This document shows, piece after piece, positions 40,473 through 51,511 of a DNA stretch of 64,000 bases (position 1 is its first letter; every line of letters begins with the position of its first letter). This DNA is from Melampsora larici-populina 98AG31 (taxonomy: Eukaryota; Basidiomycota; Pucciniomycetes; Pucciniales; Melampsoraceae): positions 754,423 to 818,422 of the forward strand of contig NW_006768794.1 in assembly GCF_000204055.1 (NCBI RefSeq), written 5' to 3'. Below the pieces are notes generated by a model. That model saw only the letters and a program-made list of their open reading frames with translations, was not told the origin of the DNA and did not search any database. The position numbers were made by a program, and so were the translations under genes.

Positions 40473-41699
40473 TCATTCTTTAAGATCATTCTCTTTCATT
40501 TGATCATCTTCATCAATTTTTTCATTATTAGAATTTTGATGACCAGAATCAGTATTACTAAGTTCAACTGGATCATCCAACATTTCATCCCCATTTCCAT
40601 TACCCATATCAACTTCATCAATTCTAGGACCCGAATTCAAATGATCATTATGTTTCAAAGAGATTGGATGAGTTCCTAAAGGAGGTGTGATTGGTCTTTC
40701 ATCAGTTGGTGATAAGCTAATTAAAGGACTACTTTGTCTTGATCTAGAAGGATCTGCTGTGACAAGTGGTGCGTTGATTAACCATTGGATTGGGGAAAGA
40801 ACTGGTGTGATGGGTGTTGAGGTGGATGGCCGTCGTTGTCTTATTGCTGTTGGTCTGACTGTCGGATTCATCATGTTTGAACTATTCAAATCTCCATTCA
40901 GATTAGAAGAGATTTGTGATCCGTTTAATAAATTGGTTGGGTTTGGTTCAGGTTCAGTTAGATCTGGTAATGTAAAGGTGTTTATTGAATAATAAGTGAT
41001 GGGAGAAGTAACAGATAGGACTCTTTGTATAGCTCTCAAATATTTAGGTAATGTTAAATAATGTGGATGGATACCTAATTTTGGATCATTTGGAGTCGGT
41101 CTTAATTGTGGTACTGAAACCAATTCTGATAATCTTTGAATTGTAAATGGAATATTTTGAATTCGATTAAATTCTTCTATTGATAATTGATTTAAATGAC
41201 GATTGTTGATTGATTCTTGATCTGTTGATTGTGAACTAAAATTTAATAAGTTGGTTGTAATTTGATTTAAATTGTTTTGTGTATCATTTGGATTCCAATT
41301 TCCACTATGATGTCCTACTTCATCTTTTGCATCGATCAAAATTCTTTCTCCAAATCTTAAATAATTTTGAATGATTAATTTTAAATTTGATAAAATGATT
41401 TTCAAAATCAGAGTTGAATTGATTTGTGAATGTTTTGGATTAGGTAAACCGGTTGAAGTGAATGAGTTTAAAATTTCTTGATATTCTACTTTATCAAAAT
41501 GTCATGAAGTTTCAGTAACAACCTTAAGGATGGATGTTAAAGCATCGATCACATTACCTTCTTCCCAAACGAAGTCATCTAATTGATCGATCTTGACTTC
41601 CATTGATAGAACCGAATCGATTTCTGAGATGGCGATTGGATTTAAATCAGAATGACCATTGATAGTTTGACTTTGAAGTTCTTGTTGGTTGATTGCCAT
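40473..41699 (-). CDS. PPP4R2-like regulatory subunit of protein phosphatase 4, with one in-frame TGA
   Basis: A regulatory subunit that guides phosphatase 4 in the nucleus (DNA-damage and centrosome functions in other eukaryotes). One frame of 409 codons from ATG 41,699. The N-terminal helical part (ALTSILKVVTETS, VEYQEILNSF, LILKIILSNLKLII) and IPFTIQRLSELVSVPQ followed by KYLRAIQRVLSVTSPI are the PPP4R2 signatures. The rest is Ser/Thr/Pro-rich, with an acidic tail (DEVDMGNGNGDEMLDD, NEKIDEDDQMKEND). A single TGA at 41,502-41,504 (codon 66) interrupts an otherwise open, well conserved frame, at a place where a tryptophan codon would fit. It is therefore either a nonsense allele, a base error or a pseudogene. 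No good intron could bypass it. Confidence 0.75.
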
Positions 41700-41764
41700 C
41701 ACGTTGAGTTCTGAAAAATAAAATTATTAAAAAGAAAAACCAAACAAGACACTTTCAGATTCAC

Positions 41765-41915
41765 TATCAAATCCCCGTCGAATCCGAACATGACTGGAGT
41801 CCGACCCGGACAGCAGACTCTAACTGCCGACAAAAAATGTGTCGGATCATAATCCGAGGTGTCTATATAACTGAACCCGGTACACACGGCACCGGTGCCC
41901 TCGGATGGTAATTGC
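41765..41915. promoter_or_regulatory. GC-rich block upstream of the PPP4R2-like gene
   Basis: CpG-rich, with TCCGAAC, GTCCGACCCGGA, GTGTCGGATCATAATCCGAG and GGCACCGGTGCC, starting about 65 bp upstream of the ATG. It resembles the 55,660 block (GCTGTCGGATAATCTCCGAC). Confidence 0.4.
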
Positions 41916-44022
41916 TTCAGACCATGTGGATATCATCAAAGCCCTCTGTTTTTTGAACCTGAGGCATCTTCTTTAGCCCAGAGAGTCTAATATGGTACTA
42001 GTAGATGTGGTGGACCGGGGTACCAGCATGATCAATGTGACTACAGGTGTGCCCTGTCTCTGAGACAGGAAAAGTGTACACCATATTTTCATGTGTGACA
42101 GAAGTCTTGGTATTGCATATTCAACAATTTTGACACTTTTTGGAAGTGTTCTGTTGAATCATTTAGTGAAACAAAGGAATGGAGTAATGTAAAATGATCA
42201 CCACAATCTAGAGTACCTGAAGGGTTTTCTATTCATCCTAGCCAATACCAGAAGCACTCTATAGCAACCATTCTACAGCCAATAAAGTTTGTAGAAAATT
42301 AGCAAAAAAAATTGATACCACTAATCTGACCTCCATTTTTGATGGTGCCACTGCCTCCACTCCGCAAACCAGTGCAAAGAATCCCATTGCAGAGGCACAA
42401 CTGTGGAATCCACCAGGGCCAGTGTTTGACCACTATACAGTGTATGAACCTCAGAGATACCTTCCTGAACCTATTTCTACTGCATCACTTTGTAGCACAA
42501 TATCTGGATATGTAAGCTGTATTGCCACTATATAGTGTTAACTTAGCAGGTTTACTGCAGGAATAGCTTGTGAGAGCAAAATTTTATTTAGAAATACCAC
42601 AAAATAATTGACAGCAAGCCGCTGTAGAACTTATAACCCAATAAGGTGTATACAGAGCTGGAAGGGGATAATCTACTAAAATCAACTAGTAAAAGATGTC
42701 TAAGGACTGCCTTTATAAAGCAAGACAATTAAAAAATAACTTCTGACAAATTGAGTACTGATAAGGAACAAGTGCAAAGTACTTGAATTGTTCAACAAGA
42801 CCAAAAAGCACAAGTTTTTAAAAGTAAAAAGCACCTGATAAACTTCTGTCAGCTGAACTCTATGAAATGACGTTTTAATTGAATAATGCTTACTTGAAAA
42901 GGTATAACCAAGCAAGTTGTAGGCTTTGTTACAATGAAAAAGTGAGCTTCTATTGAGATAAATTCTAGCCTGTGAGTTTTAAAATGTTAGTTCTAATATC
43001 AGGATGTTTTGAGCTAAGGTAAAACTGGGAATGGTACTTGTTGAAGTATTCAATTGACGAGATGAAAAGAGTTCAGTAAGGAGACATTAGTTAGAAGATT
43101 GAAAATGACACAAGGAACCAGAGGTGGTAAATCAAAGTGGTAGATTAATCATTATCATCCACCCCAACAAGTTTTGATAAGATCAAATAGATATATATGT
43201 GTGTTATTGCTGTCTAAATTTTTACTTCTCTTTCTCATCTTTGGTAAGAGAAGTAAGTCAAATCTTGCTATTTAAGAATTGAATGCAAGTGTTGTTGTTA
43301 ACTGGTTTCTTCTTATTTTTGTTATGGTCCCAATTCCTAGTTTGTTAGAGCACCCACTATGGTGAGGGTGATTTATCGTAGATTTTGTGTTCCTGAGCGC
43401 AAAATTTAATCATGCGTGTTTTACCAAAGTTGGTAAACACATGAAATCCACTATGGGATGATGTAACACATGATTTACCAACAATAAATCACTGTGAATC
43501 AACCTGATTCACAGTGGTATGATTTTGAAAGGAAATATCTTATTTCTCATAACTTTCATCCAAAAAACATCCATCAAATGCTTGCTCCAAGTTCTTTAAA
43601 AAACCAATCAATGCCCTTTTGGAGTCTTCAAATGACAATGATTAACAGCAGCATTATGTCCAAATGGTCTTTGACTTCTTGTTTGATAAACCTCACTGTC
43701 ACACACCTCCTCCACCTCCTCATGCTTGCATCCAAAAAGATTGAGATGCTCAAGTTGCTCAAGTTCAAGCGTAAATTTCAAACAAGTGTACAACTTTATC
43801 AAAAAATGATTGAAGATTTACAAATTCATAATTGATTTGGGGTTCAAAAGGCAGATGTGAAGTTCAAACTTTGAAGTTGAGGTTTGAAGTTTTGAACTTG
43901 AAGTTTGAGATTTTAGGAATGTGTTGGTTGACGAGAATAATGTTCTCTTTTTATTTCATTTGATTTTGTTTTGTCTGTTGTGATGTGTGATCTTTTGATA
44001 TGTCTACATGTGCTCCTATTTG
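41916..44022. other. Intergenic
   Basis: Long spacer. 43,345-43,520 carries an end (GAGCACCCACTATGGTGAGG) resembling MITE termini, and a hairpin GTGAATCAACCTGATTCAC (43,494-43,512), but no matching second end. No gene supported; the 114-codon frame at 43,494-43,835 (+) has no recognisable domain. Confidence 0.35.
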
Positions 44023-44833
44023 TTATTCTCGTGCTGCGCTGTGTTCTTTAACTCTTGGCTGCGTTATTTTTCTTTCTGTCTTCGGACCTGGTTAGAGCAT
44101 CTCCAATGCTCCCGAATCTGAATGACTAAATGTTACGTTTCTGTCAGAAACGTAACCTGTATTGGAGTTATTCAGACAAACCTCATCCAACGCCGAGGTC
44201 GTGTTCCCACATGGAACCTCCCGTGTGAACTCGTTTTTTCGGAAATGACACGTTCCCAGGCTCAGGTCAGCAAATTTGCTGACCTGGCCGAATAATCTGA
44301 ATCCCAGTATCCCAACGACTATTGGGCCAAAAATAAAGAAATTCATACATCCGTGGACTACCTTTCTCTTTCTTTACGTGAGGTGAGCGCAATCAATCAC
44401 ATGTATTGTGTGGAACGCAATAGGTGCGATCGACCAATTACGTAGATGAAGACATATGGTGACGGGGGTTCAACCTCAAATGAACCCTATGAGGAATTGG
44501 GAAAGAAGTTCAGTTGTGCGTTGCAGGGCGCTGTCACCTGAAAAAAATTACAGCTGTCCAGCCGAGGGAAATACTGAGCTGTACATCTATTCGGATTCAG
44601 CCACATTGGAGATGCTCTTAGGATTTCTTGATCACTACTAGTTCTCCTCGCGCTTCTTTAGGATTCTGTCCAGGAAGATGCAAATTGGCTAGTGCTCTGG
44701 GCTGTCCTTTGTATACCTTTCCGTAAGTACCATAGGAGACGAATCCGAGGATAGCATATTGTTCTTGGATTGTAACTCGCTCACAATCACGCCGGGCGTG
44801 GTAGAGACGCGTACATTGTGAGGAGCTGGTACC
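44023..44833 (-). pseudogene. CDK8/Ssn3-like kinase fragment split by a MITE
   Basis: On the minus strand, 44,833-44,621 encodes CTRLYHARRDCERVTIQEQY, then AILGFVSYGTYGKVYKGQPR (glycine-rich loop) and GELVVIKKS with the ATP-site lysine. This is the N-lobe start of the Mediator kinase CDK8 (Ssn3), typically ILGFISSGTYGRVYKA...IKKFKP. The frame then meets TAA formed by the TTA target duplication of the MITE at 44,095-44,617. Beyond the MITE the same frame is open for 22 codons (44,091-44,026), then stops. A splice acceptor (CCTAG) lies just before 44,833. The C-terminal four fifths of the kinase are missing nearby, so this is a broken fragment rather than a gene. Confidence 0.65.
44095..44617. 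mobile_element. PIF/Harbinger-type MITE (523 bp)
   Basis: Ends GAGCATCTCCAATG and its exact inverse, with imperfect continuation (CTGAATC.GAAT), flanked by TTA on both sides (44,092-44,094 and 44,618-44,620). A 3-bp TTA/TAA duplication is characteristic of PIF/Harbinger. No transposase inside. Confidence 0.85.
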
Positions 44834-47800
44834 TAGGTTGATGTCATGGCAAGTACAGAAAAAATCATGAGATTTGACTTTAATTCAAAGACAATCGGAA
44901 TATCATGTACTTGAGATCGTGTTTTTTTCTTCATGTTGCTGTATGCTGATGTTGGATCAAGTTTTGCACCAACGGGTGCCACATTCGGTTTGAAGATGAT
45001 TCTCACAGATTCTGTCGAACCAAAATACGGGGACCTTGCCGAGGGAGATTTATGTGTTATCTACAAAATCAGACGAGGTGATTATCTTCTTGATTGGTGT
45101 ATATTTGAGCTGCTTTATATGTTGATGGCACTATGATGAAGGGTTGAATTGGGTTGGATTGTGGTGGAATGCGCTTGTTGAATCCTCAAAATACAAATCA
45201 CCATCTGATAAGAGTCCGGCCCCGTCGCCTGTCCTGTTTTGCAAAACAGGTTTTTAGGAAAGTAAAATAAGGGCTTGTGTATTATGGGAATCAAGAGAAT
45301 TCCGTCATCAGTAATAACCTTGATACATATGTAGACATGTTTACATATGTTTTTTTCTTTCAAAGGCTTGATTATAATGGCCACAATTCTGAGTATGTGG
45401 AGGTGTGTCAGCTGATCCCTGAGTACTCATCTATGCTCAAGGAATGCTCATTTAGAATGCTCAATGAAGATGAAGATGAGCATGCTTGAGCAAACTTGAG
45501 CAAGATGGAAATTTTGCATGCTGATCACCTGAACACAACAAAAAATTGTGACATGAAAGGACATATGGAAATGATTGTTTTTTGAACAAATATGGAAGGC
45601 TTTTCATGCTCACCACTATGTGAGCTCTTGTTTTGGCCCCTGTGACTATGTGACATCTTTACCAACACCCAACAATGGTAAAAAGCTCTCAAAAATCAAC
45701 AAATTTTGACAGAATCCCTCAAAATCCCACTGATGTAATCCTATGATGAGATTATTACAAATATATGATGTGATTTAAGCTGTGAAATTGATCATTTTAA
45801 TCATTTTTGGCCACTCTTGTTCCTAGTGGTATTCCTGCTTTCAAGTCACAAAATTAATTTCAATCTCCTCTTCTGACTCCAACTTGAGTTGAACTATGAA
45901 TGATCTCCTAAATTGAAAAAAGATGTTATTTAAAAATTCAAATTGTCTTGATTAGGGATGGCCACATTTGCAGGAGATGGGAAAAGAAACCATGCAAGTA
46001 TTGCAAAAGATTAAAACAATGCATTGGGCATAAGTCCAAGGAAAAAATACAAGTCAAGCATCCATTCAAATCAATTGCTAGCCCACTTTTAAGATCCAGA
46101 ATATAGGTTTTTGTACAGGTAAAAGCTTGAAAATAAACCATTTCCAGATCAAAAATCCAGTTATAATCATGCTAAAAAGTCAACATCAAGTTTTAGAAAA
46201 GCCTACAGGCAACTCAATACCTCAAGTTGCAGCCTTGTGTTATGGACTACTCTCACAGAGGGGCTTGTCAAGGGAATGGAGGAATGAGAATACCAAGCAA
46301 CCAGTTTGTTATGATGATTGTCAGATGAGGAGCAATACAATCATGACGTAATACAAGCTTATAATGAGAGTTCAAAGTGTGACATGTGACACTCCTTTCA
46401 CGTCCGTTACATGAGTGACCTATAACACCTTGGCTTCAGTTTTTGGAAAGACTGCATTTTGGTTATGGAGTATTGTGGAGAATAGTGGCTAGTGGAGATG
46501 AAGATGGAGATATTGGGCCAGGGCTAGCATTATAAATGCACAATTAAAAGGAGCAGTGGCATAGCATTGACTGGACAATTAATGTAGTCTGCAAAGGAAA
46601 AGTAAAGTGACATGGCCTTGAATACATGATCATCCAAATACCCTAGCAAAACATAAGCATGGATTTTTTACACTAACATAAATCATTTTAAGCACAGGGG
46701 ACATTTCTGTGAGGGATAGCAGTGAAAATCCCACTGCACTCCATCCAAAATGAGGTAGTGTAGTGCACCATCTGCCTGCGCCATTTGTTTTGGTGTATAC
46801 ATAGCAGTTTTCTAAGCTAAGCTATAAATATTCTCTTGCCAGATAGCAGGGTTTGGACCCATACTCTGCAGAAAATTATTGTTGTGCTAAGAGGGTCCAT
46901 AGCACCACTTCACAAAATGGGCACTCATAGTGACATGGCACCTGATGGTGCAAACAAGCTTTATAGAACCACTACTGTGTCCTCTAAAGCCTTCCTATAT
47001 TATAGAACATGCAAGAAAGATCCACCTAAACAATTTACTAACATGTGTCAATACAAATTCAATCAAAACAAGAAAGCTACACCAATCTTTTGGTAAATTT
47101 GATATTCTCTGCCTCTGATCATCTTCAAAAATTCTGAATGGTTATTTTCTTCTTTTTTTTCCTTTTTAGAGTCAGGCAGATCAATCAGACCATCAAATCC
47201 CCACTCTGCTTTTGTGTATGATACATGTGAAATAAAATACTTCTCAAACAAACAAAAAACCTACCTGACTGTGCTTTCAGGCACTATATACAACATGAGA
47301 TTTGATAATAGCAGAAGAGTTGGAGATATGCATTGCTCTCTGAATTTATAGTGCCCCCCAAAATATCGCATAGGAATTGAATCTTTATCATAGGTTATAG
47401 GAGAGCAGAGCTTGTGTTGGGAGTGACTCCAATCTGCAATCAAAGGGGAAGAAATCTGTAGTACAGCAAAGCAGTTCTGGTAAACCTCTAGACCTAGGAT
47501 TGAACTTTTTCCCTGACTTCATTTGATCTACGGACTCATTATTCTTACTGAGAGTTGATCAATTCGATATGCATGAGGTTATATGAGCAGAACATTTCAG
47601 AACTCCTTAGATCTTGAAAACAGAGATGGAGTTGTGTACCACAATATGTTAAGTGAAGGTGTGAGTGGTTTGATAAATATGAGTCATGGGTTCCAAAAGG
47701 GCCAGACCAATTGAGAAGAAAGATAGGAACAGATAGTGAAAAACAGGCAGTCGCTGATTCAGTTACACTAAGATGTGTAGTGGAGGTGTGAGGTTGTTGA

Positions 47801-47948
47801 GTAGAATGATTGATCAGGAAGGATATCATTTGAAAACAGAGTTTGAAAATTGAAGAAGATAGAAGATGGACATCTCTGTATCAACATATCAATTCACACA
47901 CACATTTGAAGCACATAGATAATTCACCTTGCATAAGTATATATAGCT
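44834..47948. other. Long spacer, repeat remnants only
   Basis: No gene recognised in 3.1 kb. CTCACAGAGGGGCTTGTC (46,251-46,268) resembles the hairpin end of the Mutator-like element at 11,897. Short frames at 44,933-45,136, 45,277-45,489 and 46,836-47,096 lack domains, start context and splice structure. Confidence 0.4.
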
Positions 47949-48503
47949 TCAACATGGACATTTGCAGGCAGTTTTACAAAGCTGAGCGGCACACAAACAC
48001 CCAGGGGAAAGGCTACAACAAATCAATGTCTCAGCAGAGTTTAAATTCCTGACTCCTGCGACCGACTTGTTAAGATGACAACAGCCACTTTCGTGTAATA
48101 GAGCTCCTTCCTCATCATAAAACTTCATCTTCCCACAGAAATGAGTTGGATCACAGGCGTCTTTTGGATCTTCAGTCAAATTGCCATAAGTATCTACTCG
48201 ATAGCGCTGTCCCGTCTGCTTGTTTGTCAAGGCATGTTTGATTGAGTGCAATTGGGCTTCATTTGGTATTCTTCTATTGATAACCTGGGTAGGTGGAGGG
48301 CTGGTGTAAGTGGATGTGAACTCTCGATCGACTTGTTTAAAGTTCATGGTCTTCCGATTCGTGAGGCCATTATGATACACCTCCGGCACCATTGGTGCAC
48401 TCGCCTCCGCATTCCAAGGCGTCATTGGAACAGCAATCACATCTGAGTGATTCAGTAACACTATCACTGCTTGAAAGACTGTTGTCCATGTGATCTTGAC
48501 CAT
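47949..48503 (-). CDS. Small secreted protein with a 12-cysteine C-terminus (candidate effector)
   Basis: Single exon, 184 residues, ATG at 48,503 (the upstream TTG-started extension is not needed). Residues 1-24 form a signal peptide (MVKITWTTVFQAVIVLLNHS). The mid part is hydrophilic (PPPTQVINRRIPNEAQLHSI, QTGQRYRVDTYGNL). The last 70 residues hold twelve Cys in the spacing ACDPTHFC, GCC, ICC, GCLC, LC, AC, KCPC, suggesting several disulphides. No family was recognised. Size, secretion signal and Cys content fit a rust effector or other apoplastic protein; that role is inference. A TATA box lies about 115 bp upstream. Intact. Confidence 0.78.
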   Translation of the reverse strand: MVKITWTTVFQAVIVLLNHSDVIAVPMTPWNAEASAPMVPEVYHNGLTNRKTMNFKQVDREFTSTYTSPPPTQVINRRIPNEAQLHSIKHALTNKQTGQRYRVDTYGNLTEDPKDACDPTHFCGKMKFYDEEGALLHESGCCHLNKSVAGVRNLNSAETLICCSLSPGCLCAAQLCKTACKCPC

Positions 48504-48616
48504 CTTGGAAATCAACCTCAAATTTGTTTTAGAGTCCTGCCAACGAAATATAAAATTCCTTAGTCACTGCTTTGACGTTATCTGAACTTAATGATGAGGA
48601 TCGTGGCTAGCTGAGA

Positions 48617-48624
48617 TATTTATA
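48617..48624 (-). promoter_or_regulatory. TATA box of the 12-cysteine secreted protein gene
   Basis: TATAAATA on the minus strand, about 115 bp upstream of ATG 48,503. Confidence 0.5.
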
Positions 48625-49056
48625 CTTACAAAGGATTATGATGTTCTAGTAACTAAGTGAGGTTGTATTTCTTGTCCGAAAAGATGATATTCTCAAAAGG
48701 CCAATGCTCGCAGCGTGAAGACCTACGGAGGCTTTGCCACCGGGAAGAGTTCAGGGTGGCGTTTTCGGTTTGGAGGAGGGAACATCTCGCGATCCCTTGA
48801 CCATTATATAATCGTAGGGTTCGTTTTTGAATGAATTTGAGGGTAAGTCTCATCCGGATATCACAGACCAGTTCCATTATGAGTATTAATCCCTCTAGTT
48901 GAGATCTACTACCAATCAACTGAGCAATCATGTTTTGCTCGTATCACAGTTTGTCAAATTCCTAAATCTTACCTAAAATCGCCTGCGCGATCACTTGAGA
49001 TTAATCAAGGATTTTGTATTTTGAACCTGGGATGATAGATATCGATAGACCGACGA
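48625..49056. other. Spacer
   Basis: No gene supported; a 92-codon minus-strand frame (48,653-48,931) has no recognisable feature. Confidence 0.35.
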
Positions 49057-49063
49057 GTAATAA

Positions 49064-50340
49064 CAACACCCAAACCCCGCCGCAGCGTGGCGGATTTTTG
49101 GTCCACGGAGGCAGCGGTGCGATCGACCCCAGTTTTACGGGGACCTCACCGCAGCGCTGCCGCAGTGAGAAAAAATCTCAAGGGGACCGCGGCGCGCTTG
49201 AGACCATCGCAGCGCGCCGCAGACTGGGGTTTTATTTCCCTAAATTTGAAAAAATGAGATTAATGCCAAAAAGAAAAAGACCTGCTTGAAAACCCTCAAT
49301 CTGACAAAGTTGATCGAGAGACGACAACAGAATAGAAAAATGCTATTCATGATAGTAAGCGACCCTCTGTTGACGGTTAAGAACCTTTGACCTTTGTTGA
49401 CTGATTTTGATGCGAATTTCTATGACCTTTAGCTTGTGTGATACATCGGTTTTTTGATACCAGCAGTACTCAGCTATCTTTCTTTGGACACTTTCAACTC
49501 GTATCCGGTTTGGCTCCTGATTCACTCACTGCTTTGTTATGAAATTCACATCTTTCAGTCTTGTATCGGCACCCGGTCATCTCACCTGCGCCACCTGCTC
49601 CTCTTCACCCTCCTCTACCGCCTCCACCCGACCAAATGGACCCCAATTACTCCCATGAGACAATGCTGGAGGGTCATGCAATCTCTCAAAGTCTCGCGCA
49701 GGCTGAACTAGAGGATCGATCCCTACATACATTCAATAAAGATGAATGTGGAGTACCTAAACTCTTCAGTCTGGTAACGGATATGGCGTTTCTGAATGAG
49801 CGCCATATTGTTTGGGAAAGCTTAGAGGATGTTGAGGGTGGTATGAGTGAGTTTTATGATGAGAATCAACTACAAGTCGCCTCAAAGCCCCAGCTTCACG
49901 TCAAACAGGTCAACATGCTGCCAGCGGTCCGCCGCGCAGAATTTCTGTCCCACCGCACGACACGACAGAGCCCAATCAGCTCAACAACGAGTGCCTCTTT
50001 TACTATAGCCCACACGTCCTGTCGGAGGTTTCAAGTTTGGTATTTTGTACCTTTAGATAACCTCTGTGAAAACACGAGTTGTGACTGTTCATCTGAAGTT
50101 TGAACTAACAATTGGACGTGTCAGGGGTTGAATATGTACAGTCTAGGCTATATGAGCCAAACTGGGCCCCTGGGTCCCCCCTGGGGTACCTTCAATGGGG
50201 CAGCGGCGGGTTGGACCTCAGTAAAAACTGGGCCCCGGCGCGGTTTTATCCCAGTGAGCGTTCAGTAGACTGAGGACGCGGCGGGACCCCCGCGCTGCCG
50301 CAGCGCTGCCCCAGTTTTCCGCGGCGGGGTTTGGGTGTTG
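49064..50340. mobile_element. TIR element with CG-rich ends (1,277 bp)
   Basis: Ends CAACACCCAAACCCCGCCGC and its near-perfect inverse, flanked by GTAATAA on both sides (49,057-49,063 and 50,341-50,347), a 7-bp duplication. Both subterminal regions (about 200 bp) are exceptionally GC-rich, with repeated GCAGCG, CCGCAGCGCTGCCGC and CCCCAG/CTGGGG phrases. The interior is AT-richer and carries the frame at 49,636-50,103. Superfamily unassigned. Confidence 0.82.
49636..50103 (+). CDS. Hypothetical ORF inside the 49,064 TIR element
   Basis: 155 codons from ATG to stop, preceded in frame by a Pro-rich stretch without ATG. Acidic N-terminal half (ETMLEGHAISQSLAQAELED, HIVWESLEDVEGGMSEF), basic Ser/Thr-rich second half. 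No transposase motif or known domain. It may be a captured host exon or a diverged element protein; expression is unproven. Confidence 0.35.
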   Translation: MDPNYSHETMLEGHAISQSLAQAELEDRSLHTFNKDECGVPKLFSLVTDMAFLNERHIVWESLEDVEGGMSEFYDENQLQVASKPQLHVKQVNMLPAVRRAEFLSHRTTRQSPISSTTSASFTIAHTSCRRFQVWYFVPLDNLCENTSCDCSSEV

Positions 50341-50347
50341 GTAATAA

Positions 50348-51511
50348 GTCTAACCGATCGTTTTAGATTTGCAAACCGATACGGATTCCAAAAATAGCAT
50401 TATCAAAATGCGGTCCAGTGTAGTATTGGAGCCATGCATCAACAACTTATCGACAAAATGTGTAGAGCTTGATGATCCTGATCATCTCGCAGTTGTTTGG
50501 TTGTTGAAATTGAAACTCGTCACCGGCAACAGGAAGCGATTCAAGCCGGCTTGAGGTAGGATGCTCGGATCGAGACCGCCTAAGACGGAGATGGAAAAAG
50601 CGTTGTGTTCCATTGTCACCGTCACCGTAGGCCTAGCGCTACTCGACACTGGACATCAGCGTCTCGGAAAAAGAATGTATGTATATAGGAGGGAACGTCG
50701 TCTCGATCAACTTACCTGGCAAGGGATCCTGTCCCATCGTTAAGCGCTCTCCCATTTGCAGGTAGAGTATCATCTATTTTGATGCCCCACTCTCTCTCAC
50801 TCTCCGTGCGAGTCGACCGATCCATACGGCAAGAATTTATGTCACGGCTAGGGATACTCTTACTATTACCGGTAAATTCGACCTTCTTGAATCTTGACCA
50901 ATTGGAAAAGATTCTGAGCTTTACTCCACATTCCATGCCACTGCCGGCGGAATGAAAAAAACTGGATTGAAACTGAGCAGGAATTCTGAATTTCAATTTT
51001 CATCCATACATATACGGGTCATCCAGGAGCTTAGGCAGGATCCAGATAATTACAAAAAAAATCTTCCAAAATCTTTGAGCAGCCTCTCTACCTGTTCCCT
51101 TGAATTAGAGAACGAATGGACATTCACTATGTAGTGTGTGACGTCAGACTCAATTCAAACATATACCTCAAGTTCTCAACATACATTCACCATCACTTCA
51201 TTACGAACCATCTTTCCTAAATTTGAAGGCTATCAGGTAAGATGAAAGGCAATACTAAGGATGATGATGGGTATTGATAGATGATAGAAAAAAATCAACA
51301 ATTCAAAAAATGATGATCCGAAAAAACCCTCTCAAGTTTCGATTAAATAATTAAACTGAACTTAATAATCATTTCCAAAATTAATTCCACAAATCATTCC
51401 TTCAAATTGACCAAACCACCCAAAACCAAAAAAACCAAACCATCTATTCAATTAAAAAAATCATACATTAAAAATAAAATCAATCCTTCTTCTTCTTCTT
51501 TAAAAACCAAA
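50348..51511. other. Intergenic
   Basis: Before the insertion at 49,064 this was continuous with 48,950-49,056. 50,348-50,554 (+) is open and protein-like (CVELDDPDHLAVVWLLKLKL) and 50,579-50,700 (+) starts MEKALCSIVTVTVGLALL, but neither joins into a recognisable gene. Confidence 0.35.

Noticed and set aside
46836..47118. Overlapping plus-strand frames as a small gene
   Set aside because: Two short frames without recognisable domain, start context or intron structure in repeat-like DNA.
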